Source: Epiperipatus broadwayi | Taxonomy: Eukaryota; Onychophora; Udeonychophora; Euonychophora; Peripatidae | Direction: 5' to 3' | Assembly: GCA_028023455.1 (NCBI GenBank) | Contig: JAQFVV010000036.1 | Coordinates: forward strand, 6,693,576-6,757,575 | Length of the DNA: 64,000 nucleotides | Part shown: piece by piece, positions 11,301-22,528 of the stretch | Numbering within the stretch: position 1 is the first letter of the stretch | How the letters are laid out: each line of letters begins with the position of its first letter | Translations under genes and position numbers: made by a program | Notes under the pieces: generated by a model | Databases searched by the model: none | Seen by the model: the letters and a program-made list of their open reading frames with translations, nothing else | Told to the model about the DNA's origin: nothing

Positions 11301-12442
11301 AGTTATTGAACTGGTGAAAAAGATTTCAGTCTGATTTCTCTCACTGCATAATATATATTTTATGGATAATATTCATTGATGAGAAATAATTTGTTATTCA
11401 GCATTATTATGCATAAAAAAGCTTTTACAGGTATATGATTTTACATAAAAAAAAAAAATCTTCTGATACCAGGCAATGCTTTTTCTATTAATTATAAAAA
11501 AATTTACTTTTTCGAATTTTTCGTTTATTTTAAGGTCTCATATATATATATAAGGAGCCATTTTCTATCAATATGAGTGAAAATATAGAAGTTAGATTTT
11601 ACTTTGTTTACAAAACTGTTCCCTAACACATGGACAACTATAATTGTTATTTTTTATGGATTTGATTGAAAATATAATTTTTATAAATAATTTCAGTATT
11701 ACGATGCAAAGATAAAATATATATTATCATAAAATTAATATATTGTGGAAAGCAATAAAGTTGAGAAAATATAGTTATTAATATATACAGTATATAAAAA
11801 ACAAAAAATTAAATTAATTTTATATTTAATTTTGTTTGATAAGTTTTACAATAAACATTTTATTAACAATTTTATGTTCCTCATAACTCATAATTAAATC
11901 AATAGGTTAAAAATCTTCACTATGAAAATATGTAAAAAAAATGGTGTATACTTCATTTTTTATATTGGACAAATTATATCTTTTTTTTTTCTTTAAAAAA
12001 AATGTGCGATAATTATTTTATAATTTATTAATTATTTATTTTAAATTTAGGATTTAAAAAAAAAGTTTAAGAAGTATGTTCTTTAGGTATTATTAGAAAT
12101 TATAAATGTCAAGAAAATATAGCTACCAATTTTAGATTCTGTACAGCGATATATATACCAATGCATGCATAGTTTGTAGTGTTTCCAATTTTAATGTCAG
12201 ATAAAGAAGCATATTACTTTGAATAAAACGGCCCATGCAATTTGCATTGTTAACCAGTTACTGTATTGTCATTTGCAACAGCAGAAACTGTTCTGCAATA
12301 TACATGCATATATATGTAGTTTAAAATTAATTGAACAAGAAACCAACTTAAGTCTACATTTGTTTAAAAAAACTGCTAGAATCTGATAATTTTTGTTAGT
12401 TATTCATTAGACTAGACATGATCCAGTAATGAGGAATATTTC
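8346..12442. other. Long AT-rich region without genes
   Basis: About 4 kb with no defensible exon. A small inverted repeat pairs atggcaagagactgt (about 10079) with acaatctcttgccat (to about 10157), possibly an old miniature element. A TA/TG microsatellite lies at about 11206-11240. The rest is A/T-rich unique-looking sequence, consistent with intergenic or intronic DNA. Confidence 0.5.
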
Positions 12443-12962
12443 TGTAGTGTAATTTTTACTACACCACTCTTATGCAAAATAGGGACTGGTTTCTATTCAC
12501 TTTTAACACCTTATGGAGAGATGTAATCATAAACATATGACCAAAGACGTGAAAAAGATCTATGATCACCAAGATACTCATTTTGTGCTGAATCAGCATT
12601 CATCAGTTGACGCAATCAGCAATCTCTTACACATATCTTTATCATTGTTCATTATATATATAGATAGCAAATCTGTTTGATACTTATCAAATAAATTGTA
12701 GTAATTTGCTATCTATCTACCTATCTGCCCGCCCGCCCATCCATCTGAACAATGATAAAGATATGTGTAAGATATTGTGGTCTGGGCCAACTGATGAGTG
12801 CCGGTTCAGCATGGAATGCGCTTCTTGGCAATCATAGATCTTTTTCACATATCATGGGTCATATGTCTATGTTTATATTTCTCCACAAGATGTTGCAAGC
12901 GGATAGAAACCAGTCCCTACCTTGCATGAGAGTGGTGTAGTGAAAATTACACTACAGAAATA
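12443..12962. mobile_element. Family C-like palindromic element
   Basis: Outer arms gtagtgtaatttttactaca and its complement (12941-12955 region) mirror each other, as do gggactggtttctat and atagaaaccagtccc. The centre is near 12700 around gatagcaaatctg / tttgctatc. Each arm has a decayed family C hammerhead: plus core CUGAUGA at 12791-12797 is followed by GGAA in place of GAAA; minus core at 12600-12606 is followed by AAAA. Both are judged inactive. Confidence 0.75.
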
Positions 12963-13184
12963 TTATTTATTGCTAGAATCTGATATTTATTTATCGAATG
13001 AAACAATATTGCAATTAACACATTTTTATCAATTAAAGGAATTTTTAAAAAACGCAGGTGACCCTTAATTATCTTGTTTGCTTTGAATATATTTTTATTT
13101 GAGCATGATTGAGTAATTATTAAACAATATGATAAAAAGTATTGCAGCTTTGCGGGTAAAAGCCTCATAAAACAAAATAATATG

Positions 13185-13865
13185 AGGCAAAACTCTCCAT
13201 AGCCACTCAGTGCAAGCTAGAGTGGATGCAGGGAGGTTTGTGCATAAGTCCCTAGCTAGTGCCTACTCATCTAATATCCCCAGATTAGTTTTTAGCTTGT
13301 GACTTTCATCAGTGAGGAGCCTTGGATCTGAGAGTGTTGCACCTAGGTCTCTAGAATCTAATGCAACCCTCCAGCAGCCACCTTTTACCTTATTAGCTAA
13401 CTATAAAGCTTTGAGTCCAAAATTAAAACACAATAATGTTTTCAAGTTCATTAGCTTGTATAATTGTATAGATCTGAACTCAGTTCAGCATCCCTACTTT
13501 TTGGTGTCTTTGGTTCTTTAACAACCACAGTCACCATAATCCTATTGGACAGGATTGATATTAAACCACTAAACATCACATGATCCCCATTCTTTATGTT
13601 TACACAAGCTGTTTAAACAGAGACAAACATCTCCATATAGTTGTGCCACTCAGTGCAATCCAGAGCATTGGATATCTATTCACTAATGAAAGTCACAAGC
13701 TAGAAACTAGTCTGGGGATATTTGATGAATAGGTACTAGATAGGGATTTATGCACAAATCTTCCTGCATCTATTGATTACTCTGGCTTGCACTGGGTGGC
13801 GCTACTGTATGGAGCGTTTTGCCTCTGTTTAAAACAGTTAAGGTGATCATGTGATGTTGATCAGA
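13185..13865. mobile_element. Family A element(s) with two decayed hammerheads
   Basis: The left half (13185-13560) is a minus-oriented monomer from gaggcaaaactctcc through the decayed ribozyme (13271-13327, GAAA changed to AAAA) to the block attaaaccactaaacatcac. The right part (about 13600-13865) is plus-oriented, with a second ribozyme near 13670-13735 whose core reads CUAAUGA. It ends gtgatcatgtgatgttga. The two halves are inverted relative to each other. No 13-bp flank match is seen. Confidence 0.7.
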
Positions 13866-14149
13866 TAAAAAAATAGTAATTGGGAAAAAAAATAGTGTAA
13901 TCAAGATCTATGCTGTATCCATCCACATGATTTCAATTATATGCTATACCAAAAAAAATGCAAATAAAGAGAAAAAATATCAACAAACCAAAAACACATT
14001 GAAATTCATAAATTTGTGGCAGTCATTTTTTTCTTACTAAATATAATGACTCAAATCTCAAAAGTGAATTTTCTGAATCATATTTTCTCCATAATTCAAG
14101 TAGAATTTCTTAGCACATGTATAAAGTTTTTTCTTTGTGCTGTTTTTTT

Positions 14150-14475
14150 TTTCAACTTTTATATACAGTACATATTTAGTAAATATAATTTATCCAAACT
14201 TCAAACACTTTTAGCAAACTTTATTTGTACATACACCTACGTTTCGACTGACCTGCAGTCTTCTTCAGAGCTATGATATAATGAACAAAAAAAAAAAAAC
14301 ATAAAATATATATATTATTTATTTCAGGTTTTTAATATATATATTTTATGTTTTTTTTTTTGTTCATTATATCATAGCTCTGAAGAAGAATGCAGGTCAG
14401 TCGAAACGTAGGTGTATGTACAAATAAAGTTTGCTAAAAGTGTTTGAAGTTTGGATAAATTATATTTATATGATA
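14150..14475. mobile_element. Penelope-type palindrome with hammerhead-like motifs
   Basis: A nearly perfect palindrome centred at about 14315 in a T/A-rich loop. Arms of about 130 bp each contain a CUGAAGA core (plus copy 14380-14386), a GCAGG-containing stem II and GAAACGUAGG. In the left arm (minus) stem II GACUG/CAGUC pairs fully; in the right arm one base has changed. Stem I is weak. This arrangement resembles the hammerheads described in Penelope-like retroelements. The open frame 14016-14276 runs into the left arm and is not a gene. Confidence 0.65.
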
Positions 14476-14624
14476 TTACGGCAAACATAAAGAAAAGTGT
14501 GATTTTGGTACATATTTAGTATATCTTACTAAAATGTATTGTAATACAATAAGTGATAAATCCCCCAAAAATGAGTAAATTTCATTAAATGAGGGGGAGG
14601 GGGATTATTGATTTAACAAAAAAA

Positions 14625-14772
14625 ATATAGGGGATTTGAACACAGACTTTCAAGCACCCTTCAACTATCCACACATGTCCATAGGCATGTAGAAAATATA
14701 TCTTCTGTGTTCAAATCCCCTATATTTACAATTAAGCTCCAGATGTATGAAGAATGTCTGTATTTCAAATAT
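14625..14772. mobile_element. Miniature family C derivative
   Basis: Inverted ends aatataggggatttgaacac and gtgttcaaatcccctatatt enclose about 60 bp of family C outer-arm sequence. The segment after the right end (acaattaagctccagatgta) recurs after the element at 30758-30890, so it belongs to the repeat. It contains no hammerhead. The end resembles a tRNA B box (GTTCAAATCCC). Confidence 0.65.
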
Positions 14773-14789
14773 TAACAAAGAAAAGTAAG

Positions 14790-15060
14790 AAGTCATTTGC
14801 TGAAATTTGTTGTGTTTCAAAAGAATGCCATTGTTGCTTATGTCCCTGAAACAATTAAAGCTGTGATTAAAGTAAAAGTTAATTTTTTGGTTGAAATGAA
14901 AAAAGTCTTAAATCTATGGTCAAATGATATGAATCATAACATTTCAGTTGATGATCTTATATTGTGTTTGAAGACTGTAAGTCTCTGAGGAACTTGGATT
15001 GCTCAATTCTAATCTATTCACTGCAAATAGGGGATGATTATGTAGATACTGAAACCATTA
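14790..15060 (+). pseudogene. Possible Tigger/pogo-type transposase remnant
   Basis: The frame 14797-14985 ends in EMKKVLNLWSNDMNHNIS. This resembles the CENP-B-type DNA-binding region of Tigger/pogo transposases, where a conserved (M/L)xxxLxxWxxD stretch is followed by a hydrophobic helix. A stop follows at 14986 and no DDE domain can be read. The match is a short motif judged by eye, so the assignment is tentative. Confidence 0.38.
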
Positions 15061-15425
15061 CAATCTTAAAAATATTATAGTAACCAGTGAAAATATATCT
15101 GCTGATAACAAACTGCTACATTTTTGTTAGAATTTTAAAAAATTATTAAAGGAAAAAATATTCAGAACAGGTATTTAATTATGATGAAATAATATTGTGA
15201 ACAATTGAACGCATGGAATACTATAAATTTATATCTAAATGTGCTTTTTTAATTTATTATTAATACTGTTTTTAAAAAAATTGCTTATATTATAATATTA
15301 ATTTATATGCATACTATACATATAAAGCATCTGTTATATATAATATATATGCATGTTGAAAAGTACTCCATATGTAATACTACAATAAGCAATACTTATT
15401 ATACAAAATAAAATATAAGAGAGGA

Positions 15426-15707
15426 ATGGTTTATAAAATTAGATGTAATTTTTGTAATATGGTTTACTATGGCCAGACGGCAAAGCAATTGGGAGAAAGA
15501 GCTAAAGAACACAATGATGCTATTGCTAGGAAAGATGATAGATCTGTGTTATATGTTCATTATTTGCAGTACGGACCTAAAATAAATTGTATTGATAATA
15601 TAAGTGTTCTAGATTATATTAAAAATGTTAATAGACGTAAAATATATGAAAAAAACTATATCATGTATAATAAAAATAACTATGAATATATACAAAACAT
15701 CCATTAA
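15426..15707 (+). pseudogene. Penelope-like element GIY-YIG endonuclease fragment
   Basis: The 93-residue frame carries the hallmarks of the C-terminal endonuclease of Penelope-like retroelements. In order: VYKIRCNFC with a CxxC pair (residues 2-10), the YYGQT box in place of the second GIY-YIG tyrosine motif (about 14-18), the ERAKEH helix with conserved R and H (about 24-29), a conserved H near 45 before a G-containing turn, the hydrophobic ISVLD strand (about 59-63), and R...YEKNYI carrying the candidate catalytic glutamate (about 70-78). The enzyme nicks target DNA to prime reverse transcription. No reverse transcriptase can be read upstream, so this is a 5'-truncated relic. The reading frame itself is unbroken. 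Its family could supply the machinery for the hammerhead elements nearby; that link is inference. Confidence 0.8.
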
Positions 15708-16200
15708 GTTGAATAATAAGTGGTTAATAGATAAAGAATGGATAGTTAGTTAATTAATATATGTGGATATATATCCATTCAATATATATAACAGGGTAAT
15801 TTTATAATAGGATTGAAAAAAAAATCACGTAATAGATCATGTCGGATATCCATTTATTTATCTGTCTTCTCTCATAAATCGATATAGATGTCGCTGTATG
15901 TACTTTAAATCGTGGTATTCTGGAGACATATTGAAAAGGGCAAAAAACATAATTTGCCGAGAAAAGCTTTTTTATGATAATTTTATAATTTGTAATCTTT
16001 GTTGCTTGTATATATGTATTTTTAAATGTATTATTGACAATACTTATTGTATTATAAAGGCTTGTTAACAGGATGTGATCTGTTAATCAGTATATTTATT
16101 GTACGTGAGAAGAGCCTGGAACAAAATGTAATGTAGGTCTCAAACTTCACTGTATTTATAATTGTAAATATTTAATAAAAAGTATGATGCAAAAAAAAAA
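15708..16200 (+). other. Probable 3' tail of the Penelope-like relic
   Basis: Non-coding sequence after the endonuclease frame ends in a short A-run at about 16191-16200. It may be the element's 3' untranslated region; there is no independent support. Confidence 0.35.
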
Positions 16201-19200
16201 TCATGAAAATTTAATCAAATCAAACTTCTGATTGCTGACGGAATTGCAATTCCAAACAAAAAAGTAAAATGAAAGCTGTTTTTAATTTGAAAAAGTGAAA
16301 ACCCTTGAAAATGTTGAATTTTCATTACCATTCCCTCTTTTCTTCCAATGCATAAGCTTGTGGTTAAGACCTGTAGAGGTCCCTATCTTCGCATTTTCAA
16401 CTGCACATGCTTTAGGTTTATTGCCTTAGTAAATATTAATTACTATTTATTTGCAAATCTAATTAAAAAAGAAATTTTTTTCCTAAAATAAATACCTTCT
16501 TTATTTTAAATTTTAAAGGAAAATAAGAAATTATAGAGAAAAAATCAAAGCAAAACGGTTAATCTTTTCCTCTCCAAATAAAATGCAATGGAAGGGAATA
16601 ATTGTAATTTTTTTTTTTTTAATTCCTAGGCTTGGTGTTTTATATAAAATAATAACTTTATATGTTTTTAATCCATTTTTTTTAAATATATATATATAAG
16701 TTCATAACAGTAATATATTGTAACTGTAAGAATATCCAAAACAAATATTTTTAGCAAGTTAATTTTATATGTGGCAACTTATTATACTAAAACACGTTTT
16801 ATCCAACATGGTAAAGCTTAAATTTATATAAAACAATATAAAATGTGGGGCATGAGAAAGTGGATTTAAAATCTTTTTTTTAATTCAGTCTTTCAAATAT
16901 TTTAAATTCTTGAACCGTGCAAGCCAGTATATCTAAGTAACATGCACTATGCTAGACACTTCCGTTACATATAAGCCTATGATGGCTAACACATAGGATA
17001 TTTAAGACCATAGATGGGATCTTAATTATTACTTTAGCAGAGTTAATATTCATAATGTATTATGAAATACTTGACTTAAATAATTCTTACTTATGTCTTA
17101 TAAACTATAAATTAAATATGTAACTAAATGAGTGGATAAATTGAAATAAAAACCATTAATAAGAAAACAACAAATTTATTTGCATAAATATAATTATTGT
17201 AATATAGAAACATTAAATAATACAATAATTGGTAGATGCATAATTCATAATTTAGCTAATGCATGTTATCTATTAGTTTGACGAAAAATTAATAAATAAA
17301 ATAATGGTTTATTTTAAATAAATTGATGGTGAATATATTATATCCATAGTATGGATTCACTTCAAGACAAAGACATGCATATTTATTCATACTTTGTAAT
17401 CATTCATCACTATTGTAAACATTTTGTTTATAAAATTGGGCAGAGATATTAAATTATAAGCTATAAAATATATAGATTTTTATAAAACATTTGCATTGCA
17501 AATTAAAATATTCTCTCAAATATATGTACTCCCATATGGTATATGCAAGAAAATTGTAAAGGTCATATATAATTATAATAACAATGTAGCTTACACCCTC
17601 GCACAGCACTTACAGATGGAATGCTATTTATAATGAAAACTCTTCTTTCCAAACGCAAGATGATGGTTTCATGTATTACATTTTATCAAATAATTGTTTA
17701 TTAATTGATATCATTTTTATATTGTAATATGAAGCTTAACCTTTTAAAAAAAAAATTGATAATAGAAATGTCTACCCCACTTTCAATGTCATATATATAT
17801 TATTTAATTAAAAGTCAATGATTCTTTAATATAATTATTATATGTATTAATATAATTAAAACAATACATTTATGAAGTTGTATATTTATTATTATTTTGA
17901 AATTAATTACTTGATTCATTTATAAATCAATAAAACAAAAAAAAAAAGATTTTTTTTTTGTTTAAAAAACTAGCTTCTGCAAATAAAATAGTTAAAACCT
18001 TATTGTGTACATTCTTTTTTTTTTTTATCCAATGATTTGTTTCATTCTTCAGGCCCAATTATATCCAAATTATCAGTTAATAACCGTTAATAAGTTAAAT
18101 TCATATTCAAATTTCCACTGGTTTCTTGATTATGCTGAAAGTTGGATATTTGTAATCCAGCTGAATGAGAGAGATCATTGAAGTTTTAATTAGCCTCCAG
18201 TTCCTTATAAATGCAGCTGGAAATGAAAAAGGGTGGATTCATTCTCACCTGGCTGCTGTTTTAGTTCATTCTAAGTTTGATTAACTAATATATAAAATAT
18301 TTTTTTATCTTTGACAAGAAAAGAAAAATTAATCTAAATTGACTGCTAATTCCTTTTTACTTTCCGAATTCTATTTTGCTCATGATTTTTTTAACGGATT
18401 GTTAGTCAATTTTTTTATATTATTAAATTTAAACCTAACTATTAATTAACCAGATGTATGGCTATTATTATAATTTTTTTTTCATAATAACTTCATTGGT
18501 TAATCATTACTACAAACAGAGATATATATATAATCGTTGTCATAAATAAATGTATGAAATTATTGATGTGTGTATGCTTGAACTCATATAGTATCACATA
18601 CATTTACATCTATTCCACAATCATTGATGACTATACTTTATTATTGTATAACTGTTTGCATTGGGTTTTGCTAAGTTGCTCACACTAAAGAGTTTAATGA
18701 ACTAGTAGAAAGATTTTATTAGATTTTTTTTTGTTTTGTTTATAATTATTTAATTCTTTAACGTATTAGATTGAGAGTCTGTCTGTCTCATTAGAAGTAG
18801 TCATACATTGCATATGTGTTTTGTTAATAAATAAATATTGCACTTTTATTAAGTTAATATCAGTTAAGCATTATTTTTATGGGAATTGGCCTGTATTGAT
18901 CAGGAATTTGATCTTCCTGCGCTATATAAATATTTATACTTCGTGTATTTGTTAAATTCAATTTTTTTTTTCCCATTATATTTTTGTATCTACGTAAATT
19001 TGGCTGTCTGACTAATCTAATATTAAAGTTTATTGTAGATCAGCTTATTCAGTTACTATCTGTTTACATTGTTAGTAATAAAAAAGAGATCAGTAAAAAA
19101 TTGTTTTTTAAAATAATACTTCTAAATATAAGAACTAAGGACAGTGGCCAATTACTTGTCGTCACATTTATATGTAGGTGGGTCTCACAAATAGAGAAGA

Positions 19201-19282
19201 TAAAGCAATAAATTAAATTCATTAGTTTATAGTAATATTTGAAATACTGTATAGGCATTCTTCATATATTTGAAGCTTAATT
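16201..19282. other. AT-rich region without recognised features
   Basis: Three kilobases of A/T-rich sequence with homopolymer runs. The overlapping opposite-strand open frames at 18984-19258 have no recognisable domain. Confidence 0.5.
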
Positions 19283-19790
19283 GTATATATACGCGATTTG
19301 AACAAAGACTTTCAAGCACCCTTCAACTATCCACATTATTACCACTGATACACATAATAACACACATGTAGAAAAGAGAAATAGTCACCAATATATACGT
19401 ATTTTGTGCTGAACCAGAACTCATCAGTTGGTCCAGATCATCTTCCATATATATATAATCAATGCTCAGGTTATATTAAGATAGCAAATCTTCATGTTTT
19501 AATGGACCGGCTTCAATCTACTCCAACTCTTCAGCCATCCATACCATTGAAAATCTGATGACGGAATGCCCATATCCCATGCTGATGCCAATATTATTGT
19601 TATGCCCATGTTGACCTCTCATGTATGTATAAGACTTTATCCATTTAAGTACATAGAAGAGGGATGGGCAGGATGCAGGCTTGGTGATTATTTATCTTTT
19701 TTACATGTGTGGTCATGGGTATCAGTGTATACGATAATGTGGATAGTTGAAGGGTGCTTAAAAGTCTGTGTTCAAATCTGTATATTTAGT
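19283..19790. mobile_element. Family C palindromic element, partly deleted
   Basis: Left arm gatttgaacaaagactttc is mirrored by aaagtctgtgttcaaatc at the right end. The left arm contains a minus-strand hammerhead with intact CUGAUGA (plus 19421-19427) and stem II CUG/CAG but AAAA replacing GAAA. The right arm has lost the ribozyme between about 19670 and 19690. The open frame at 19566-19796 is part of the repeat. Confidence 0.7.
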
Positions 19791-20467
19791 TTATAGTAAT
19801 ATAACTTGTCTTGAATATAGATATACATTGAGAAACAGGTTTCAGAGGACAACAGTCTGGGATCAATGAGTTACCAAATCTTGAAATACTTTTTTTCTTG
19901 TTGTAGGCGTATTTGAGGACAGTGCAATAAATCATTTAATATTATATATCTTTATTTAACAAGATAGAAATGTAAATTGAAGGAAATAAGAGAAGTATGA
20001 TCATTTGTCTTAACGAGTATCTGAAAATTTTCGTATTAATCATATTTATAAGATGTCAAAAAAATGTTGACTGCTGACCAGCTATTTATTGATGGCATTA
20101 GTCTATCATGGACAATCAATGTATGGTAATTACAGGCATTGACTTAGGTAGATGGTATATCTAAGATATGTTTTGTCTTGACAAGCAATCTTTTCAGTCG
20201 TAGAATGGGTAGATCTGTTGTTTTGTATTTTTGTAAACATTTGTTGTTGTTTTTTTAAAAAATCATTATTATAATGTCAACTTTCAAATTAAAGAACCAT
20301 TTCATTTTTTTTTTCTTTTGATTACTCAGTAATAGATCTTTTTTCTCTCTTTGAAGTACTATTATTTCTGAATTGATCTTTCCAGCTTTTTATACTTTTG
20401 TGCAAATTCTTGTGTCAGAAACTTTCAAATGATTTTTATTTCAAGTGTTCATATCTCTTTTCCATTT

Positions 20468-20601
20468 AAAAGTATCACACTAGTCAAGCATTGGTGGTCG
20501 AGAGGTCAGCGACTGCTGCTTTACAGGCAGTGGTCCCGGATTGGCGGGTTCGCTTCCCGGCTGATGCTATGACACATGAGAAAAGAAAAAGTATCACACT
20601 A
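20468..20601 (+). mobile_element. Intact tRNA-derived SINE with 15-bp target duplication
   Basis: The insertion 20483-20586 is flanked by perfect 15-bp direct repeats aaaagtatcacacta at 20468-20482 and 20587-20601. It carries an A-box-like TGGTCGAGAGG (20495-20505) and a B-box-like GGTTCGCTTCC (20547-20557), and ends in a short A-rich tail. This defines the SINE unit as about 100 bp: essentially a tRNA-like head with a short tail, with no long body. The duplication length is typical of LINE-driven insertion. Confidence 0.85.
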
Positions 20602-21081
20602 TATTTTACCAAATCCTTTCTTTATTTATTTTTAAAATAATTTAATTAAAACTTTAATTTACTGCCTATCAAGCCCTTTTGCACTATCCAGCTATATAGA
20701 TATTGTACGTTCTTAATTTAATCATTGTATTTTCTAATTTTAAGTTGTTTTAATAATCTTCTGTTTTCTTTCTGAGGCATTGAATTTGTCTTATTGATGT
20801 GTCTACATTTTTGTTTCATATATAGTAATCTTTTCCATTTACTCTAAATAAATCAAACACGTGTTCTGCTTTCACTTCAAACTATTTAATTTCTTTGATC
20901 AATCCACATTTAATGCAGTTTTTCAAACAATATGTAAATATTTTCTACCTAAATTTATGAATGCCTTTGTCATTACTTGTCAGTTTTAGTTTTTGGACAA
21001 TTTTAAAAGAACCATTATATTTAGATTGGAATCATAATAATTGTGAATATGTCTATTGGTCATAATAATTCTTTTTTTTTC

Positions 21082-21172
21082 CTCATGTAACAAAAGGATT
21101 GACCGGGAAGCAAACCCGGGCCAGCTGTTTGGAAAGGAGCTATGCTAACCACTAGGCTACCAACGCTTGACA
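21082..21172 (-). mobile_element. tRNA-like SINE, second subfamily
   Basis: Minus strand reads AGCGTTGGTAGCCTAGTGG at the 5' end (A-box-like TAGCCTAGTGG) and CCGGGTTTGCTTCCCGG with a B-box-like core near the 3' end, followed by AATCC and an A-rich tail. The internal part differs from the other copies, pointing to a different tRNA ancestor or strong divergence. It sits head-to-tail with the next SINE. Confidence 0.7.
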
Positions 21173-21186
21173 TTTTTTTTTTTTTT

Positions 21187-21289
21187 CATATGTCATAGCA
21201 TCGGCTGGGAGGCGAACCCACAACTGTCTGCAACCAACTACTTCCTTGCAAGGTGGCTGCGCTGACCTCTCGGCTAACAACGCTTGACA
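21187..21289 (-). mobile_element. tRNA-derived SINE
   Basis: Same family as 3349-3446: minus strand AGCGTTGTTAGCCGAGAGGTC, B-box-like GGTTCGCCTCC, ending gatgctatgac, then an A-run (T-run on plus). It is in tandem with the preceding SINE, which may have inserted at its A-rich tail. Confidence 0.75.
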
Positions 21290-22108
21290 ATTAGGTGCAA
21301 TAATCTAGCAGTACACTTAAAATCTTTTGAATCTTGTGTTTTTCATATTTCATTCAGAATTCCATCCACTTTTAATGTTATTTTATTATCAATGTTTTAA
21401 AAAAGGATGAGTTCATATTTATATATTTATCTATATTACAATTTCAAATTTTAACTATGTTCATTATATTTTACCCTTTTTAGTATCACATTTATTTATT
21501 AAAATGTTTCACCCACTTGTTATCATCTATTATATGTCTTAATTTTTTTTTTTTTTAGTTGTCATTATACTGTCATTTATCTTATTTTTTTATTTCTCAA
21601 ATATTTTTTACAAATTTTTGTCTATATTATTATTTTATCTTAACACCATTTCTTTTCTCTTTTTCTATACCCTTTTCAGTCTTATAACACTATTTTCACC
21701 AATGATAATTTCTGTTATGGTTGAAGCTTTGCACAGCATTCTGCCAATGATAATACAGTTTGCAAAACAATTTTAGCAACAACAAAAAATAGCTAAAAAT
21801 TTAAATTTATAAACATTTCTTGTATTTTAAAACTAAATGATACATTGAAAACCGGATCAACTAATGTTTAATTTATTACACACTTATATTTAAATTATTT
21901 TGTTTTTTAGTCTTTGGATAGTTAAAATCTAATTTAAATAAATTCACTTTATTTTAGTAGTTTAATGTTATATAAAACTTAAAAAGGTAGAAAAAAAATA
22001 AAGAAATACTTTTAGTCATACAAATTCAATAAAAAATAAAAAAATTAAAATTTTCTTTAGCATTCGTAAATAAAAGGATGGGGTATACTTTACATAAGTA
22101 GAAATTAG
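21290..22108. other. AT-rich non-coding DNA
   Basis: No feature seen other than T-rich runs. Confidence 0.5.
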
Positions 22109-22528
22109 ATATATATTTTTTAAGCCCATAAACATCACATGACCACCACCTCATGCTTGTGTATAACTGTTGTTAAAACAGGCGAAACTCACTATACATA
22201 TTGCCACACACAGCAAGCTAGAGTAATCAATGGGTACCAGAAGGCTTGTGCATAAAATTCCCATCTAGTGCCTACTCATCCAATATCCCCAGACTAGTTT
22301 CTAGCTTGTGGCCTTTGTCAGTGATCCTAATATTTAGATGCAGTGCTCTCAGATCCAAGGGTCCTCACTGACAAAGGCCACAAGCTAGAAACTAGTCTGG
22401 GGATATTGGATGAGTAGGCACTAGATGGGGATTTTATGCACAAGCCTTCTGGCATCCATTGATTACTCTAGCTTGCTGTGTGTGGCAATATGTGTAGTGA
22501 GTTTTCACTGTTTTAATATATATTTTTT
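22109..22528 (+). mobile_element. Family A palindrome with perfect 13-bp target duplication
   Basis: The element 22122-22515 is flanked by atatatatttttt at 22109-22121 and 22516-22528. It is a nearly exact palindrome centred near 22330. The left end carries the unpaired tail (aaacatcacatgaccacc), then gcgaaactcactataca, mirrored at the right by gtgagttttcac. Both arms contain the hammerhead block with the same G8-to-A core change (CUGACAA), so the ribozyme was already broken, or was broken once, before or during palindrome formation. Confidence 0.88.
22353..22411 (+). ncRNA. Hammerhead motif, family A, core mutated
   Basis: Stem I is perfect in both parts (AUCCAA/UUGGAU and UCCUCA/UGGGGA) and stem III is ACUAGU, with the site after C22397. 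The core reads CUGACAA at 22368-22374: conserved G8 is A. The opposite arm (about 22272-22325, minus) has the identical change. Expected to be inactive. Confidence 0.7.

Noticed and set aside
12560-12840. Active hammerheads in the 12.4-kb palindrome
   Set aside because: GAAA is GGAA in one arm and AAAA in the other, both changing essential bases.
13681-13735. Active hammerhead
   Set aside because: Core reads CUAAUGA (G5 changed) and stem I is poor.
19400-19440. Active hammerhead on the minus strand
   Set aside because: CUGAUGA is intact but GAAA has become AAAA.
22122-22515. Ordinary MITE (DNA transposon with terminal inverted repeats)
   Set aside because: The 13-bp duplications, ends that are not mirror images of each other (an unpaired tail on one side), tandem junctions and an internal ribozyme do not suit known MITE superfamilies; kept as an alternative only.
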